Shown piece after piece: positions 49,707 through 57,788 of a DNA stretch of 64,000 nucleotides. Origin of the DNA: Chitinophaga horti (GTDB lineage Bacteria; Bacteroidota; Bacteroidia; Chitinophagales; Chitinophagaceae); assembly GCF_022867795.2 (NCBI RefSeq), contig NZ_CP107006.1, forward strand, positions 1,240,001 to 1,304,000, given 5' to 3'. The notes under the pieces are model-generated. The model was not told the DNA's origin. It did no database searches and worked only from the letters and a program-made list of their open reading frames with translations. The stretch's first letter is position 1. Each line of letters opens with the position of its first letter. Position numbers and translations under genes: made by a program.

Positions 49707-51149
49707 ATGTCGAAAAGCAAGGATATGGGCGCGCGTTCGCTGTTAGAAGGACCTTTACTGCAATCCCTGATGAAGCTGGCGGTACCGCTGGTACTGGCCC
49801 AATTGTTACAGGCAACGTACCAGCTGATCGATGCCTTTTGGGTTGGCCGCCTGGGCGGTAACGCAGTAGCGGCCGTATCGGTCACCACGCCCATTACGTT
49901 CGTGTCTATCGCTGTTGGTGCCGGTTTTTCCATCGCAGGCTCCGTACTCATCGCCCAGTTCGTAGGTGCCCGTAACCAGGGTATGGTCGACCATGTAGCG
50001 GCGCAAACTATGCTGATGGTGTTCCTCGTATCGGTGGTGCTGGCCTTCCTGGGCTATACATTTGCGCCGGATATTATCCGCCTTATGGGTGTGAGTGAGG
50101 CGGTGTTTGAAGGCGCGCTCGGGTTCATGCGGGTGTCGTTCATCGGGCTGCCGTTCAACTTCATGTTTATCATGTTCATGTCGTTCATGCGCAGTGTAGG
50201 CCGGCCTGCTATTCCTCTTTACATTATTATGGGCACGGTAACGCTCAATTATATCCTTGATCCGATACTGATATTTGGCAGGAACGGCTTTCCTGCATTG
50301 GGAGTGATGGGGGCCGCCGTGGCGACGTTGAGTACGCAGGTGCTGGCCATCGCCATCGGGATGGGCATCTTGCTGCGCGGCCGGCAAGGAGTGCATATCC
50401 GTCCGCACGATTTTAAGCCAGACTGGAAGTACATCCGGCAGGCGTTTAACCTGGGGTTGCCGGCTTCTATAGAGCAGTCTATGCGCGGGCTGGGCCTCAC
50501 GATGATGACCTTCCTTATTACATCTTTCGGTACCACTACGCTGGCCTCATTCGGCGTGGGGTCCAATGTGCTGCAGGTGGTGATGATCCCGGCGCTTGGA
50601 TTTTCACAGGCAATATCGACCGTGGTGGCGCAAAATATAGGTGCCGGGCAAATTGAACGGGCCGAGCGGCTGGGCCGCCTGGGCGGTTTGATCGCCTTTT
50701 CCTTCTTAAGTGTACTGGGCCTGCTGGCCTTCGTCTTCGCAGCCCGGCTGGTCGCCGTGTTTGTTCCGGAAGACCCGGCCGTGATAGCCGGCGGCGCGCA
50801 ATACCTGCGCACGATGTCGCTGGCCTGGGGTTTCCTCGGCTTTCAACTGGCGATGACCGGCGTTTTTAAAGGATCGGGCAACATGGTGTTGTCGATGATC
50901 ATCGCATTGGTGTCTATCTGGGTATTACAGTTCCCGGTAGCCTACCTGCTTTCCCGCCATACTACGCTGGGTGCGCAAGGTTTGTGGTATGCTTTTCCGG
51001 TAAGTAATATCGTGATCGCCATCGTATCGCTGGTCGTATTTTTGAAAGGTGACTGGAAGAAGAAACGCCTCACCCGGGACGTTGACGAGGCGGCCGCACT
51101 GGAAATGGATGTGAACAAGGAGACGATGGTAGACGAGGGAATCCGTTAA
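49707..51149 (+). CDS. MATE-family multidrug efflux transporter
   Basis: A 480-residue protein with 12 hydrophobic segments in two related halves (PLVLAQLLQATYQLIDAFWVG at about 25-45, given in part, then GNAVAAVSVTTPI; the second half starts GLPASIEQSMRGLG). These are hallmarks of the DinF/NorM-type MATE group. It exports organic cations or other drugs using Na+ or H+. I chose the ATG at 49707 (MSKSKDMGARS). It is divergent from the AraC pair. Confidence 0.9.
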   Translation: MSKSKDMGARSLLEGPLLQSLMKLAVPLVLAQLLQATYQLIDAFWVGRLGGNAVAAVSVTTPITFVSIAVGAGFSIAGSVLIAQFVGARNQGMVDHVAAQTMLMVFLVSVVLAFLGYTFAPDIIRLMGVSEAVFEGALGFMRVSFIGLPFNFMFIMFMSFMRSVGRPAIPLYIIMGTVTLNYILDPILIFGRNGFPALGVMGAAVATLSTQVLAIAIGMGILLRGRQGVHIRPHDFKPDWKYIRQAFNLGLPASIEQSMRGLGLTMMTFLITSFGTTTLASFGVGSNVLQVVMIPALGFSQAISTVVAQNIGAGQIERAERLGRLGGLIAFSFLSVLGLLAFVFAARLVAVFVPEDPAVIAGGAQYLRTMSLAWGFLGFQLAMTGVFKGSGNMVLSMIIALVSIWVLQFPVAYLLSRHTTLGAQGLWYAFPVSNIVIAIVSLVVFLKGDWKKKRLTRDVDEAAALEMDVNKETMVDEGIR

Positions 51150-51180
51150 AATCACTGAAAATCGACCTAAATTGATGGTT

Positions 51181-51636
51181 ATGCCTAAGCGAGCGGCAGG
51201 AATTTTGTTATTTCGTAAAAAGAAGAACGCCCTGCAGTTTTTCCTGGTACACCCCGGCGGGCCATACTGGAAAAATAAGGACGAAGGGGTGTGGACGATC
51301 CCGAAAGGGGAGTATGAAACCGACGAAGATCCTTTACACGCGGCCCTTCGCGAGTTCCAGGAGGAAACCGGCATCGCGCTGGAAGGCGACTTTATCCCCC
51401 TGGAACCGGTGCGACAAAAGTCGGGCAAAATAGTGCAGGCATGGGCCATGGAAGGTGATCTGGACACTTCTAAACTCATTTCAAATACTTTTTTGCTGGA
51501 ATGGCCACCAAAATCCGGTATGTTTGTGGAAGTTCCGGAGGTAGACCGGGGTGAATGGTTCGGGGAAAAGGAAGCCAGGCAGAAGATAAATCAGGGCCAG
51601 ATTGGCCTCATCGACCAGCTGACAACCATTCTCTAA
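51181..51636 (+). CDS. NUDIX hydrolase
   Basis: About 151 residues. It opens PKRAAGILLFRKKK. The Nudix box GEYETDEDPLHAALREFQEETGI, given in part, has the REFQEETG metal-binding core. The family cleaves nucleoside diphosphate-X bonds. AGILLFR-type members are often annotated as putative bis(5'-nucleosyl)-tetraphosphatases, but the substrate is not certain. It starts 31 bases after the MATE stop. ATG at 51175 is an alternative start. Confidence 0.88.
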   Translation: MPKRAAGILLFRKKKNALQFFLVHPGGPYWKNKDEGVWTIPKGEYETDEDPLHAALREFQEETGIALEGDFIPLEPVRQKSGKIVQAWAMEGDLDTSKLISNTFLLEWPPKSGMFVEVPEVDRGEWFGEKEARQKINQGQIGLIDQLTTIL

Positions 51637-51689
51637 ACCGGGTACCCGGCATATTTTATGGTACGCATTATATTTTAAAACACGTAATT

Positions 51690-51956
51690 ATGGCAAAAGA
51701 AACGAAAAAAGCCGGTGCCGGACTCGCGGCCCCATTAACTCCAAGCCCTGAACTGGCAGCAGTAATCGGTAACACGCCCATGCCCAGAACAGAAATGACT
51801 AAGAAGATATGGGATTACATCAAAGAAAAAGGTCTGCAAGACCCCGCTAACAAACGTATGATCAACGCTGACGAAAAACTGCTGAAAGTTTTCAACGGTA
51901 AACAGCAGATCTCTATGTTTGAACTGGCGAAAGTGATGAGCAGCCACGTTAAGTAA
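51690..51956 (+). CDS. SWIB/MDM2-domain protein
   Basis: An 88-residue basic protein. After a short A/K-rich tail the SWIB domain follows (LAAVIGNTPMPRTEMTKKIWDYIKEKGLQDP region, in parts, then INADEKLLKVFNGKQQISMFELAKVMSSHV). The domain is best known from eukaryotic chromatin and Chlamydia topoisomerase fusions. Free-standing bacterial copies probably bind DNA or proteins, with no clear function. It has its own terminator. Confidence 0.9.
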   Translation: MAKETKKAGAGLAAPLTPSPELAAVIGNTPMPRTEMTKKIWDYIKEKGLQDPANKRMINADEKLLKVFNGKQQISMFELAKVMSSHVK

Positions 51957-51976
51957 GCTGAACCCGAACGTATAAC

Positions 51977-52009
51977 AATGCCACCGTGTACTATACGGTG
52001 GCATTTTCG
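51977..52009 (+). terminator. Terminator after the SWIB gene
   Basis: AATGCCACCGT / ACGGTGGCATT is a perfect 11-bp stem with a 7-base loop, followed by a short T-rich stretch. Confidence 0.8.
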
Positions 52010-52057
52010 TTTATTGCCACGGATATACGATATTTGTTTCTCTAAATAAGTAAAAGG

Positions 52058-52414
52058 ATGTTCAGGTTTAAAAAGATAGATCATGTGGCCATTACCATCC
52101 CGGCCGGAAAAAGCGACGAGGCAAAGGCCTTCTACGGCGGCATCCTGGAACTGGTTGAGATCCCCGGTAATCACCCGCGCAGTGCCACCTGGTACGAAAT
52201 GGGCGATATACAACTGCATATCGTGGAAGAAGCGATGACAGGCCCCGTATCCGGCCGTCACCCTGCGTTTGAGGTAGATGATCTCGACAAGGCGAAAGAA
52301 TACCTGGAGACGAACAACATCCAGGTATCGTATTCCTCCCTCATAGAAGGCCGTGAACGCCTGTTTTTCCGTGACCCATTCGGCAACCGCATCGAACTGA
52401 TAGAATATTTGTAA
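52058..52414 (+). CDS. VOC-superfamily protein (glyoxalase-like)
   Basis: A 118-residue single-domain protein. IDHVAITIPAGKSDEAKAFYGGILEL starts the fold, given in part. GDIQLHIVEEAM and LFFRDPFGNRIELIEYL give the second repeat. His and Glu ligands (DHVAI, QLHIV, IELIE) are present, so it may bind a metal. The substrate is unknown, and relatives include lactoylglutathione lyases and dioxygenases. GATATTTG lies upstream, one mismatch from consensus. Confidence 0.88.
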   Translation: MFRFKKIDHVAITIPAGKSDEAKAFYGGILELVEIPGNHPRSATWYEMGDIQLHIVEEAMTGPVSGRHPAFEVDDLDKAKEYLETNNIQVSYSSLIEGRERLFFRDPFGNRIELIEYL

Positions 52415-52445
52415 AAAAAGCTGCCTCGTAAAGGCAGCTTTTTTT
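52413..52445. terminator. Bidirectional terminator between the VOC and ABC-permease genes
   Basis: AAGCTGCCT / AGGCAGCTT is a 9-bp stem with a 5-base loop, with A residues before and T residues after. It serves both convergent genes, ending at 52414 and 52452. Confidence 0.85.
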
Positions 52446-52451
52446 AGCCGG

Positions 52452-54857
52452 TTACTCGCTTCGTAAACTCTTTAACGGACTGTTCACCGCGGCTTTCATG
52501 GCTTGCAGGCTTACCGTGGCCAGGGTGATGATAAGGGCGAGCAGGCCCGCCGTGGCGAACATCCACCAGCTGATATCCACGCGGTAGGCGAACTGGTTCA
52601 GCCAACGGTCCATGGCCCACCAGGCTACAGGTGCTGCCAGGCAGAACGAGGCTAGTACGAGTTTTAGGAAGTCTTTCGACAGCAATTGTATGATACCGCT
52701 CACACTGGCGCCCATCACTTTACGGATGCTGATCTCCTTGGCCCGTTGCTCGGCATTGAACGCCGCCAATCCAAAAAGTCCCAGGCAGGAAATAAAAATC
52801 GCGATCAGGGCGAAGGCGTTGATGATGCGGGAAAGCGTTTCTTCACTTTGGTAAAGACGCTGCAGCTGCTCGTCCATAAACGCATACACAAACGGATAGC
52901 CTTTCATGTGCTGTTGCCATAACCCTTCCATTTTACCCAGCAGCCGGGGATAGTCGGTGCTGTGTACATTCACCATCAAGGTGCCTGTACGTTGCGGGTT
53001 GCGGGCGTATAACAGCATAAACGGTTTTACGTTCTCGCGCAGCGATTGCAGGTTAAAGTCTTGTATAACGCCCGCGATCTCCAGCGTTTCACCGATACTG
53101 GTGAACAATCGTGTGCCGGGTGCGTCGGCGATGTTAAGTCCTAGCTGCCGCGCCAACGTTGCATTGATCAGCGCCTTGCCCGAGTCGCCGGGGTGAAAGT
53201 TAGCGCCGCTCAGCAATTTTATACCGAAGGTGCTGATGAAATGCTCGTCCGCAGTGATGTTCAGCTGGTGGATGGAATGCGCTACATCGCCGCCGGAAAG
53301 ATACACGCCCCAGTTGTTATACTCGAACTGCCCGGGGATGGCGGTCATCCGGCTCTGGGCTTTAACTTCCGGCAACTCCCGTACTGCCTGTGCAAAGGCT
53401 TCCGACTGATCTTTCGCCTCATTGGTAGGGAAGCGGAAAAGCAATTGCTGGCTTTTGTTGAAGCCAAGGTCTTTACTGCTGATATATTGAAGCTGGCTGT
53501 AGATCACGATAATTCCAGTGATCATGATGATGGATACCACGAACTGGAATACCACCAAAGAACGCCGCACACCGGCCGCCGATATGTGATTGGAAAAGTT
53601 GCCTTTCAATACCTTCACCGCCTGGAAGGCCGACAGGTAAAACGCCGGGTAACTGCCAGCCGCAAGCCCCGTTACGAGTACGATGCCGGCGAGCGCTATC
53701 CAAACCGTATAGTCATGCAGGAAATGGATATTGATGCTCGCCTGTGTCAACTGGTTGAGGTAGGGCAGCAGCGCAATCAGCAGTGGAATGGCGATCAGCA
53801 CGCTGATCAATGACAGCAGGAACGATTCTCCCAGGAACTGTGCGATGAGACTGAATTTACCCGCACCGATCACCTTTCTCACACCTACTTCCCTTGCCCG
53901 TTTTGCCGCCCGCGCGGTAGACAGGTTCATGAAATTAATGCAGGCGATGACTTGTATCAGCACGGCGATCAGCACCAGGATGTACAGGAACGTGCGGCTC
54001 ACGGGTTTGCCGGTGTCGGCGGCCAGCCCGGCTGTCGTATGTATTTCCGTCAGCGGTTGCAGGTGTAATACTTTACTAACGCCGCCCCGCTTCATCTCCT
54101 CACCGCCATGCCGTTCGAGAAAGGCGGGCAGCTTACGTTCCAGTGCTGCTGCATTTGCCTGCGGATGTAGTTTCACATAAGTATGTGTATAGTTGTTCCC
54201 GCTCCAGGTCTTATTGTTGCCGATGTCTTCACTATAACCATTAATGCAGATGAACATACCCGCCTCCAGGTGTGAGGCGCCCAGGCTTTCATCAAATACA
54301 CCCGTCACTTTTAAGGGGCGTTTTTCCCAGGCGTTGTCCAGTTCAACGAGCTGGCCCACCGGGTCTTTGTCGCCAAATAGCTTTTCCGCCACATCCTTGC
54401 GGAGCACCATGGTGTAAGGTTCCTTAAATACCGTTTTGGGATTGCCGTACACGAAGTGGTAGCTGAAAACGTCAAAGAACGTAGAGTCTGTGAGCAGCGC
54501 CTGCGGCTCGTAATACGTATTACCCTGGTAACGCAGCAGGTGCTGGTTTACACCCAGGGTGGGGATAACGCGGGTATATTGTTTCACCTCGCCGAAGTCC
54601 TGCTTCATGGCGGCAGCAATGGGAGGGGAGGCAGTGGCCATATCCCTGGAGGAACTGGGGAGCTTTATGGACGTAGTTACGCGATAGATACCGTCCGCCT
54701 CCGCATGGTGCCGATCGTACCGCAGATGCCCGGTTACGTAGCACAAAATGTACAGGCAGCACAGCGTTCCGATAGCCAGTCCAAACACATTGATCCCCGT
54801 AAAAAGTTTGTTTTTACGCAGGAAGCGGAACGAGGAAAGGAAATAACTCTTGATCAT
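52452..54857 (-). CDS. ABC transporter permease, MacB/FtsX type, two FtsX domains
   Basis: An 801-residue protein with an N-terminal membrane helix and a MacB-like periplasmic core domain, then an FtsX helix block at about 285-420. A second periplasmic domain and a C-terminal FtsX block at about 685-795 follow (EISIRKVMGASVSGIIQLLSK is the family's conserved cytoplasmic loop, given in part; the first half has EVGVRKVIGAGKFSLIAQF). Such permeases do mechanical work or export lipoproteins or antimicrobial compounds with a separate ATPase. No ATPase gene is adjacent. It is divergent from the SGNH esterase gene at 55000. Confidence 0.9.
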   Translation of the reverse strand: MIKSYFLSSFRFLRKNKLFTGINVFGLAIGTLCCLYILCYVTGHLRYDRHHAEADGIYRVTTSIKLPSSSRDMATASPPIAAAMKQDFGEVKQYTRVIPTLGVNQHLLRYQGNTYYEPQALLTDSTFFDVFSYHFVYGNPKTVFKEPYTMVLRKDVAEKLFGDKDPVGQLVELDNAWEKRPLKVTGVFDESLGASHLEAGMFICINGYSEDIGNNKTWSGNNYTHTYVKLHPQANAAALERKLPAFLERHGGEEMKRGGVSKVLHLQPLTEIHTTAGLAADTGKPVSRTFLYILVLIAVLIQVIACINFMNLSTARAAKRAREVGVRKVIGAGKFSLIAQFLGESFLLSLISVLIAIPLLIALLPYLNQLTQASINIHFLHDYTVWIALAGIVLVTGLAAGSYPAFYLSAFQAVKVLKGNFSNHISAAGVRRSLVVFQFVVSIIMITGIIVIYSQLQYISSKDLGFNKSQQLLFRFPTNEAKDQSEAFAQAVRELPEVKAQSRMTAIPGQFEYNNWGVYLSGGDVAHSIHQLNITADEHFISTFGIKLLSGANFHPGDSGKALINATLARQLGLNIADAPGTRLFTSIGETLEIAGVIQDFNLQSLRENVKPFMLLYARNPQRTGTLMVNVHSTDYPRLLGKMEGLWQQHMKGYPFVYAFMDEQLQRLYQSEETLSRIINAFALIAIFISCLGLFGLAAFNAEQRAKEISIRKVMGASVSGIIQLLSKDFLKLVLASFCLAAPVAWWAMDRWLNQFAYRVDISWWMFATAGLLALIITLATVSLQAMKAAVNSPLKSLRSE

Positions 54858-54987
54858 GGCGGAAGGAGTTTGCCGGTGAGTACGAAATTAATGCCAGTAG
54901 CATTGGTGTTGATTATCAATATAGTTAGATGCGTATGCTGTCCGTTTTTGGTACAGTGGATTGTCCGCTTCCGGACTGGAAATATAT

Positions 54988-54995
54988 TATATTTG
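54988..54995 (+). promoter_or_regulatory. -7 box next to the SGNH esterase start
   Basis: TATATTTG is an exact match and ends only 4 bases before the ATG at 55000, and 7 before a second ATG at 55003. A TTG at 54961-54963 is a possible -33 at a long spacing (24). The transcript would have almost no leader. Confidence 0.45.
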
Positions 54996-54999
54996 AAGG

Positions 55000-56076
55000 A
55001 TGATGCCATTTCGTTTACTGCCTGTACTCGCGCTATTCGCCTGTTCCAACGGCACCGCGCAAACGCCTGTTAAAAGCAATGATGCCCGTATCCGTTATAC
55101 CGGCCGTGTGGCGTTCTCCGATTCCGCCGCTCAATTGTCCTGGTCTGCCACGTCTGTAAAAGTAAACTTTACCGGCACCGGATTAAAAGCTTTATTGAAA
55201 GATGAAAAGGGATTAAATACCTATAACGTTATCATCGACGGCCACATCACACAAAAGCTGGAACTGGATTCGACGAAGAAGCTGTACACCCTTGCCGCCG
55301 GACTACCAGCAGGTAACCACCAGCTGGAATTGTTCCGCCGTACGGAATGGGAGTTTGGTAAGACCTGGCTGTACGAACTGCAACCTGCGGCCCAAACAAC
55401 CTTATTAAAAGCCCCCGCTGCTGCGAAACGTAAGATCGAGTTCTTCGGCAATTCCATCACCTGCGCTTATGCCGTAGAAGATACCTCCGGCAAAGACCGC
55501 GGCACCGCACCTTACGAAAACGCCTGGCTCAGTTACGCCACCATCACCGCCCGACACTTCGGTGCGGACGCGCACCTGACCGCCCGGAGTGGCATTGGTA
55601 TTTTGGTCAGCTGGAGCCCGATCATCATGCCAGAGATCTACGATCGCACTGATCCCACTGATCCGCAAAGTCGCTGGAACTTTTCCAGTTACACGCCCGA
55701 TGTCGTAGTGATCAACCTTTTCCAAAATGACTCCTGGCTGGTGAACCTCCCTAACCACGAACAGTTCAAAGCCCGCTTCAACGGCCAGAAGCCCGGCGAA
55801 GCCCAGATCGTAGCTGCGTATGCCGCATTCGTTAAAAAGATCCGCAGCCATTACCCGAAGGCCACTATCATTTGCGCCCTCGGTAATATGGACATCACCC
55901 GCAAAGGTTCGCCATGGCCGGGTTACGTTGAGAAAGCGGTAGCTTCCCTGAATGATAAACGTATGCACACCTGTTTCTTCCCTTATAAAGATAGTCCCGG
56001 CCACCCGTCGGTGAACGAGCAGCAGGCGATGGCGGATAAGTTGATTGCGTTTATTGGGGCGAAGATGGGGTGGTAA
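55000..56076 (+). CDS. SGNH/GDSL esterase, CE2-like (acetyl-xylan-esterase type)
   Basis: A 358-residue exported protein (signal ALFAC, lipoprotein-like). The N-terminal jelly-roll domain at about 25-135 and the C-terminal SGNH fold are as in CE2 esterases. The catalytic Ser is in FFGNSIT (about 152). The oxyanion/Asn block is VVVINLFQNDSW, and the catalytic Asp and His are in KDSPGHPS. It probably removes acetyl groups from a polysaccharide. The next genes include a small lipoprotein and an oxidoreductase, so no full utilisation locus is visible. Two ATGs lie at 55000 and 55003. Confidence 0.85.
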   Translation: MMPFRLLPVLALFACSNGTAQTPVKSNDARIRYTGRVAFSDSAAQLSWSATSVKVNFTGTGLKALLKDEKGLNTYNVIIDGHITQKLELDSTKKLYTLAAGLPAGNHQLELFRRTEWEFGKTWLYELQPAAQTTLLKAPAAAKRKIEFFGNSITCAYAVEDTSGKDRGTAPYENAWLSYATITARHFGADAHLTARSGIGILVSWSPIIMPEIYDRTDPTDPQSRWNFSSYTPDVVVINLFQNDSWLVNLPNHEQFKARFNGQKPGEAQIVAAYAAFVKKIRSHYPKATIICALGNMDITRKGSPWPGYVEKAVASLNDKRMHTCFFPYKDSPGHPSVNEQQAMADKLIAFIGAKMGW

Positions 56077-56263
56077 TTATCTTCGCGGCAATATCGACTG
56101 GCGGCCATTAATTACTGAAGCGGATGTTCACTTTGCTGCGCTCGTGATGATGGGTAGAGCAACTGTCGCTGAAGTGAGTGACACAACGGCGGCCGCGCCT
56201 GGTGCTGAAGCTGGTGCAATGGTTATTATTTGAATTGAAGAAAGGGTATTATATTTACGATCT

Positions 56264-56452
56264 ATGAAATATATCATCCCGATTTTGTTAGTAGCCCAGT
56301 TTTTCGTGGCTTGCGGCCAGAAGCCGCGGGTAGAGGAAATTCGCATTGAGGAAGTTGAATATGTACCCGATCCGGAGCCGCTGCCACGACCTGTGCCGCC
56401 AGCGAAGGATTCTTTGCCGGGCGATTCAGGAAGAATCAGCATTGGTCAATAA
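56264..56452 (+). CDS. Small proline-rich lipoprotein
   Basis: A 62-residue protein. The signal ends VAQFFVAC (Cys about 17), followed by a charged Pro/Glu-rich tail (EEIRIEEVEYVPDPEPLPRP). There is no family I know. The TTTG at 56229 and TATATTTA at 56250 could be a promoter (17-base spacing, one mismatch). Function unknown. Confidence 0.65.
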   Translation: MKYIIPILLVAQFFVACGQKPRVEEIRIEEVEYVPDPEPLPRPVPPAKDSLPGDSGRISIGQ

Positions 56453-56512
56453 GTGCGATGGGTTGCCTTTCATGAATTAACGCTGCAGATGCAGCATCCT
56501 GAAGCATAAACA

Positions 56513-57754
56513 ATGATCCACACAGATATCTGCATCATCGGTGCAGGCCCCGCAGGCGCTACCGCCGCTCTCCAACTCGCTTACAGCGGCGTGTCATGCA
56601 CTGTCGTAGACAAAGCTGTTTTTCCCCGTGACAAGGTTTGTGGCGATGGGCTGAGTGGCAAAGTACTCACACTCCTCAACCGCATCGATCCTGCGATTGG
56701 CGCCAGATTGCTGGCGGCGCAGTTTAAACTCGACAGCTTCGGGGTCAACTTTGTAGCAGCCAACCGCATCGGCATCGATATTCCTTACGCAGCCAATTAC
56801 CAGAAGAAACCGGGCGAGCCGCGAGGTTTCGTGTGCAAACGGATGGACTTCGACAATTTCCTGGTCGATGAACTGAAACGCTGTCCGCACGTGCAGTTGC
56901 TCGAAGGGGTTGATATTAACCGTCATGAATTACAGGCAGATGGTTACCTGTTAAGCGACGCCAAAAACAATACGCAGATCAAAGCGAAACTGGTGATCGT
57001 GGCGAATGGCGCGCATTCTACCTTCACAAAAGAGGTGGCCGGCATTCATATGGAGCCGGAACATTATGTGGCGGGCATTCGCGCATATTATAAAAACATC
57101 AGCGGACTGCATGCCGATAACTTCATTGAACTACACTTCCTGAAAGATATGCTGCCAGGCTACTTCTGGATTTTCCCGTTGCCCAACGGCGAGGCGAATG
57201 TAGGCGTAGGTATGCTCAGTAAATCCATCCGGCAAAAGAAAGCGAATCTCAAAAAGATGCTGCTCGATACGGTGAACAACGATCCTGAAATGAAGGAGCG
57301 GTTTAAACATGCAGAATTGATCGGCTCCATCGATGGTTACGGTTTGCCATTGGGCAGTAAAAAACGTCCGCTTTCCGGCGAACGGTATATGCTTACCGGC
57401 GACGCGGGGTACCTCATCGATCCTTTTACGGGAGAAGGGATCGGGAATGCGCTATATACCGGTCGCATGGCAGCGCAGCAGGCGATTAAATCACTGGAAG
57501 CAGATGACTATTCGGCGGCGTTCATGCAGGCGTATGATGAAAACGTGTACCGCGTTTTAGGTCCCGAGCTGACGATGAGTACGAAATTGCAAAAGCTGAT
57601 CAAATACCCGTTCATCCTGAATATGCTGATGAAAATGGCGCGTCGTAACAAAGAGTTGCGTACGTTGCTGACAAGCATGTTCCATGAGGTGGATATTCGC
57701 AAGAAGTTGGCCCAGCCTACGTTTTATCTTCGCTTATTGTTTGGTGGAAAATAA
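56513..57754 (+). CDS. FAD-dependent oxidoreductase, geranylgeranyl-reductase-like
   Basis: 413 residues. The N-terminal dinucleotide-binding motif DICIIGAGPAGATAALQLA and the Lys/Cys block PRDKVCGDGLSGKVL are typical of the geranylgeranyl reductase / digeranylgeranylglycerophospholipid reductase group. The second FAD motif is LTGDAGYLIDPFTGEGIGNAL, given in part, at about 300-320. In Bacteroidota such proteins may reduce isoprenoid chains or quinone-like compounds. The substrate is not certain. It starts 60 bases after the small lipoprotein gene and ends at a hairpin. Confidence 0.88.
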   Translation: MIHTDICIIGAGPAGATAALQLAYSGVSCTVVDKAVFPRDKVCGDGLSGKVLTLLNRIDPAIGARLLAAQFKLDSFGVNFVAANRIGIDIPYAANYQKKPGEPRGFVCKRMDFDNFLVDELKRCPHVQLLEGVDINRHELQADGYLLSDAKNNTQIKAKLVIVANGAHSTFTKEVAGIHMEPEHYVAGIRAYYKNISGLHADNFIELHFLKDMLPGYFWIFPLPNGEANVGVGMLSKSIRQKKANLKKMLLDTVNNDPEMKERFKHAELIGSIDGYGLPLGSKKRPLSGERYMLTGDAGYLIDPFTGEGIGNALYTGRMAAQQAIKSLEADDYSAAFMQAYDENVYRVLGPELTMSTKLQKLIKYPFILNMLMKMARRNKELRTLLTSMFHEVDIRKKLAQPTFYLRLLFGGK

Positions 57755-57755
57755 A

Positions 57756-57782
57756 GGGACTGCGCAACACATGCGCAGTCCC
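57756..57782. terminator. Bidirectional hairpin between the oxidoreductase and GH76 genes
   Basis: GGGACTGCGCA / TGCGCAGTCCC is an 11-bp perfect stem. The T-rich side lies on the minus strand (CCCTTTATTTT), so it best serves the GH76 gene ending at 57789. Confidence 0.75.
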
Positions 57783-57788
57783 GGAAGG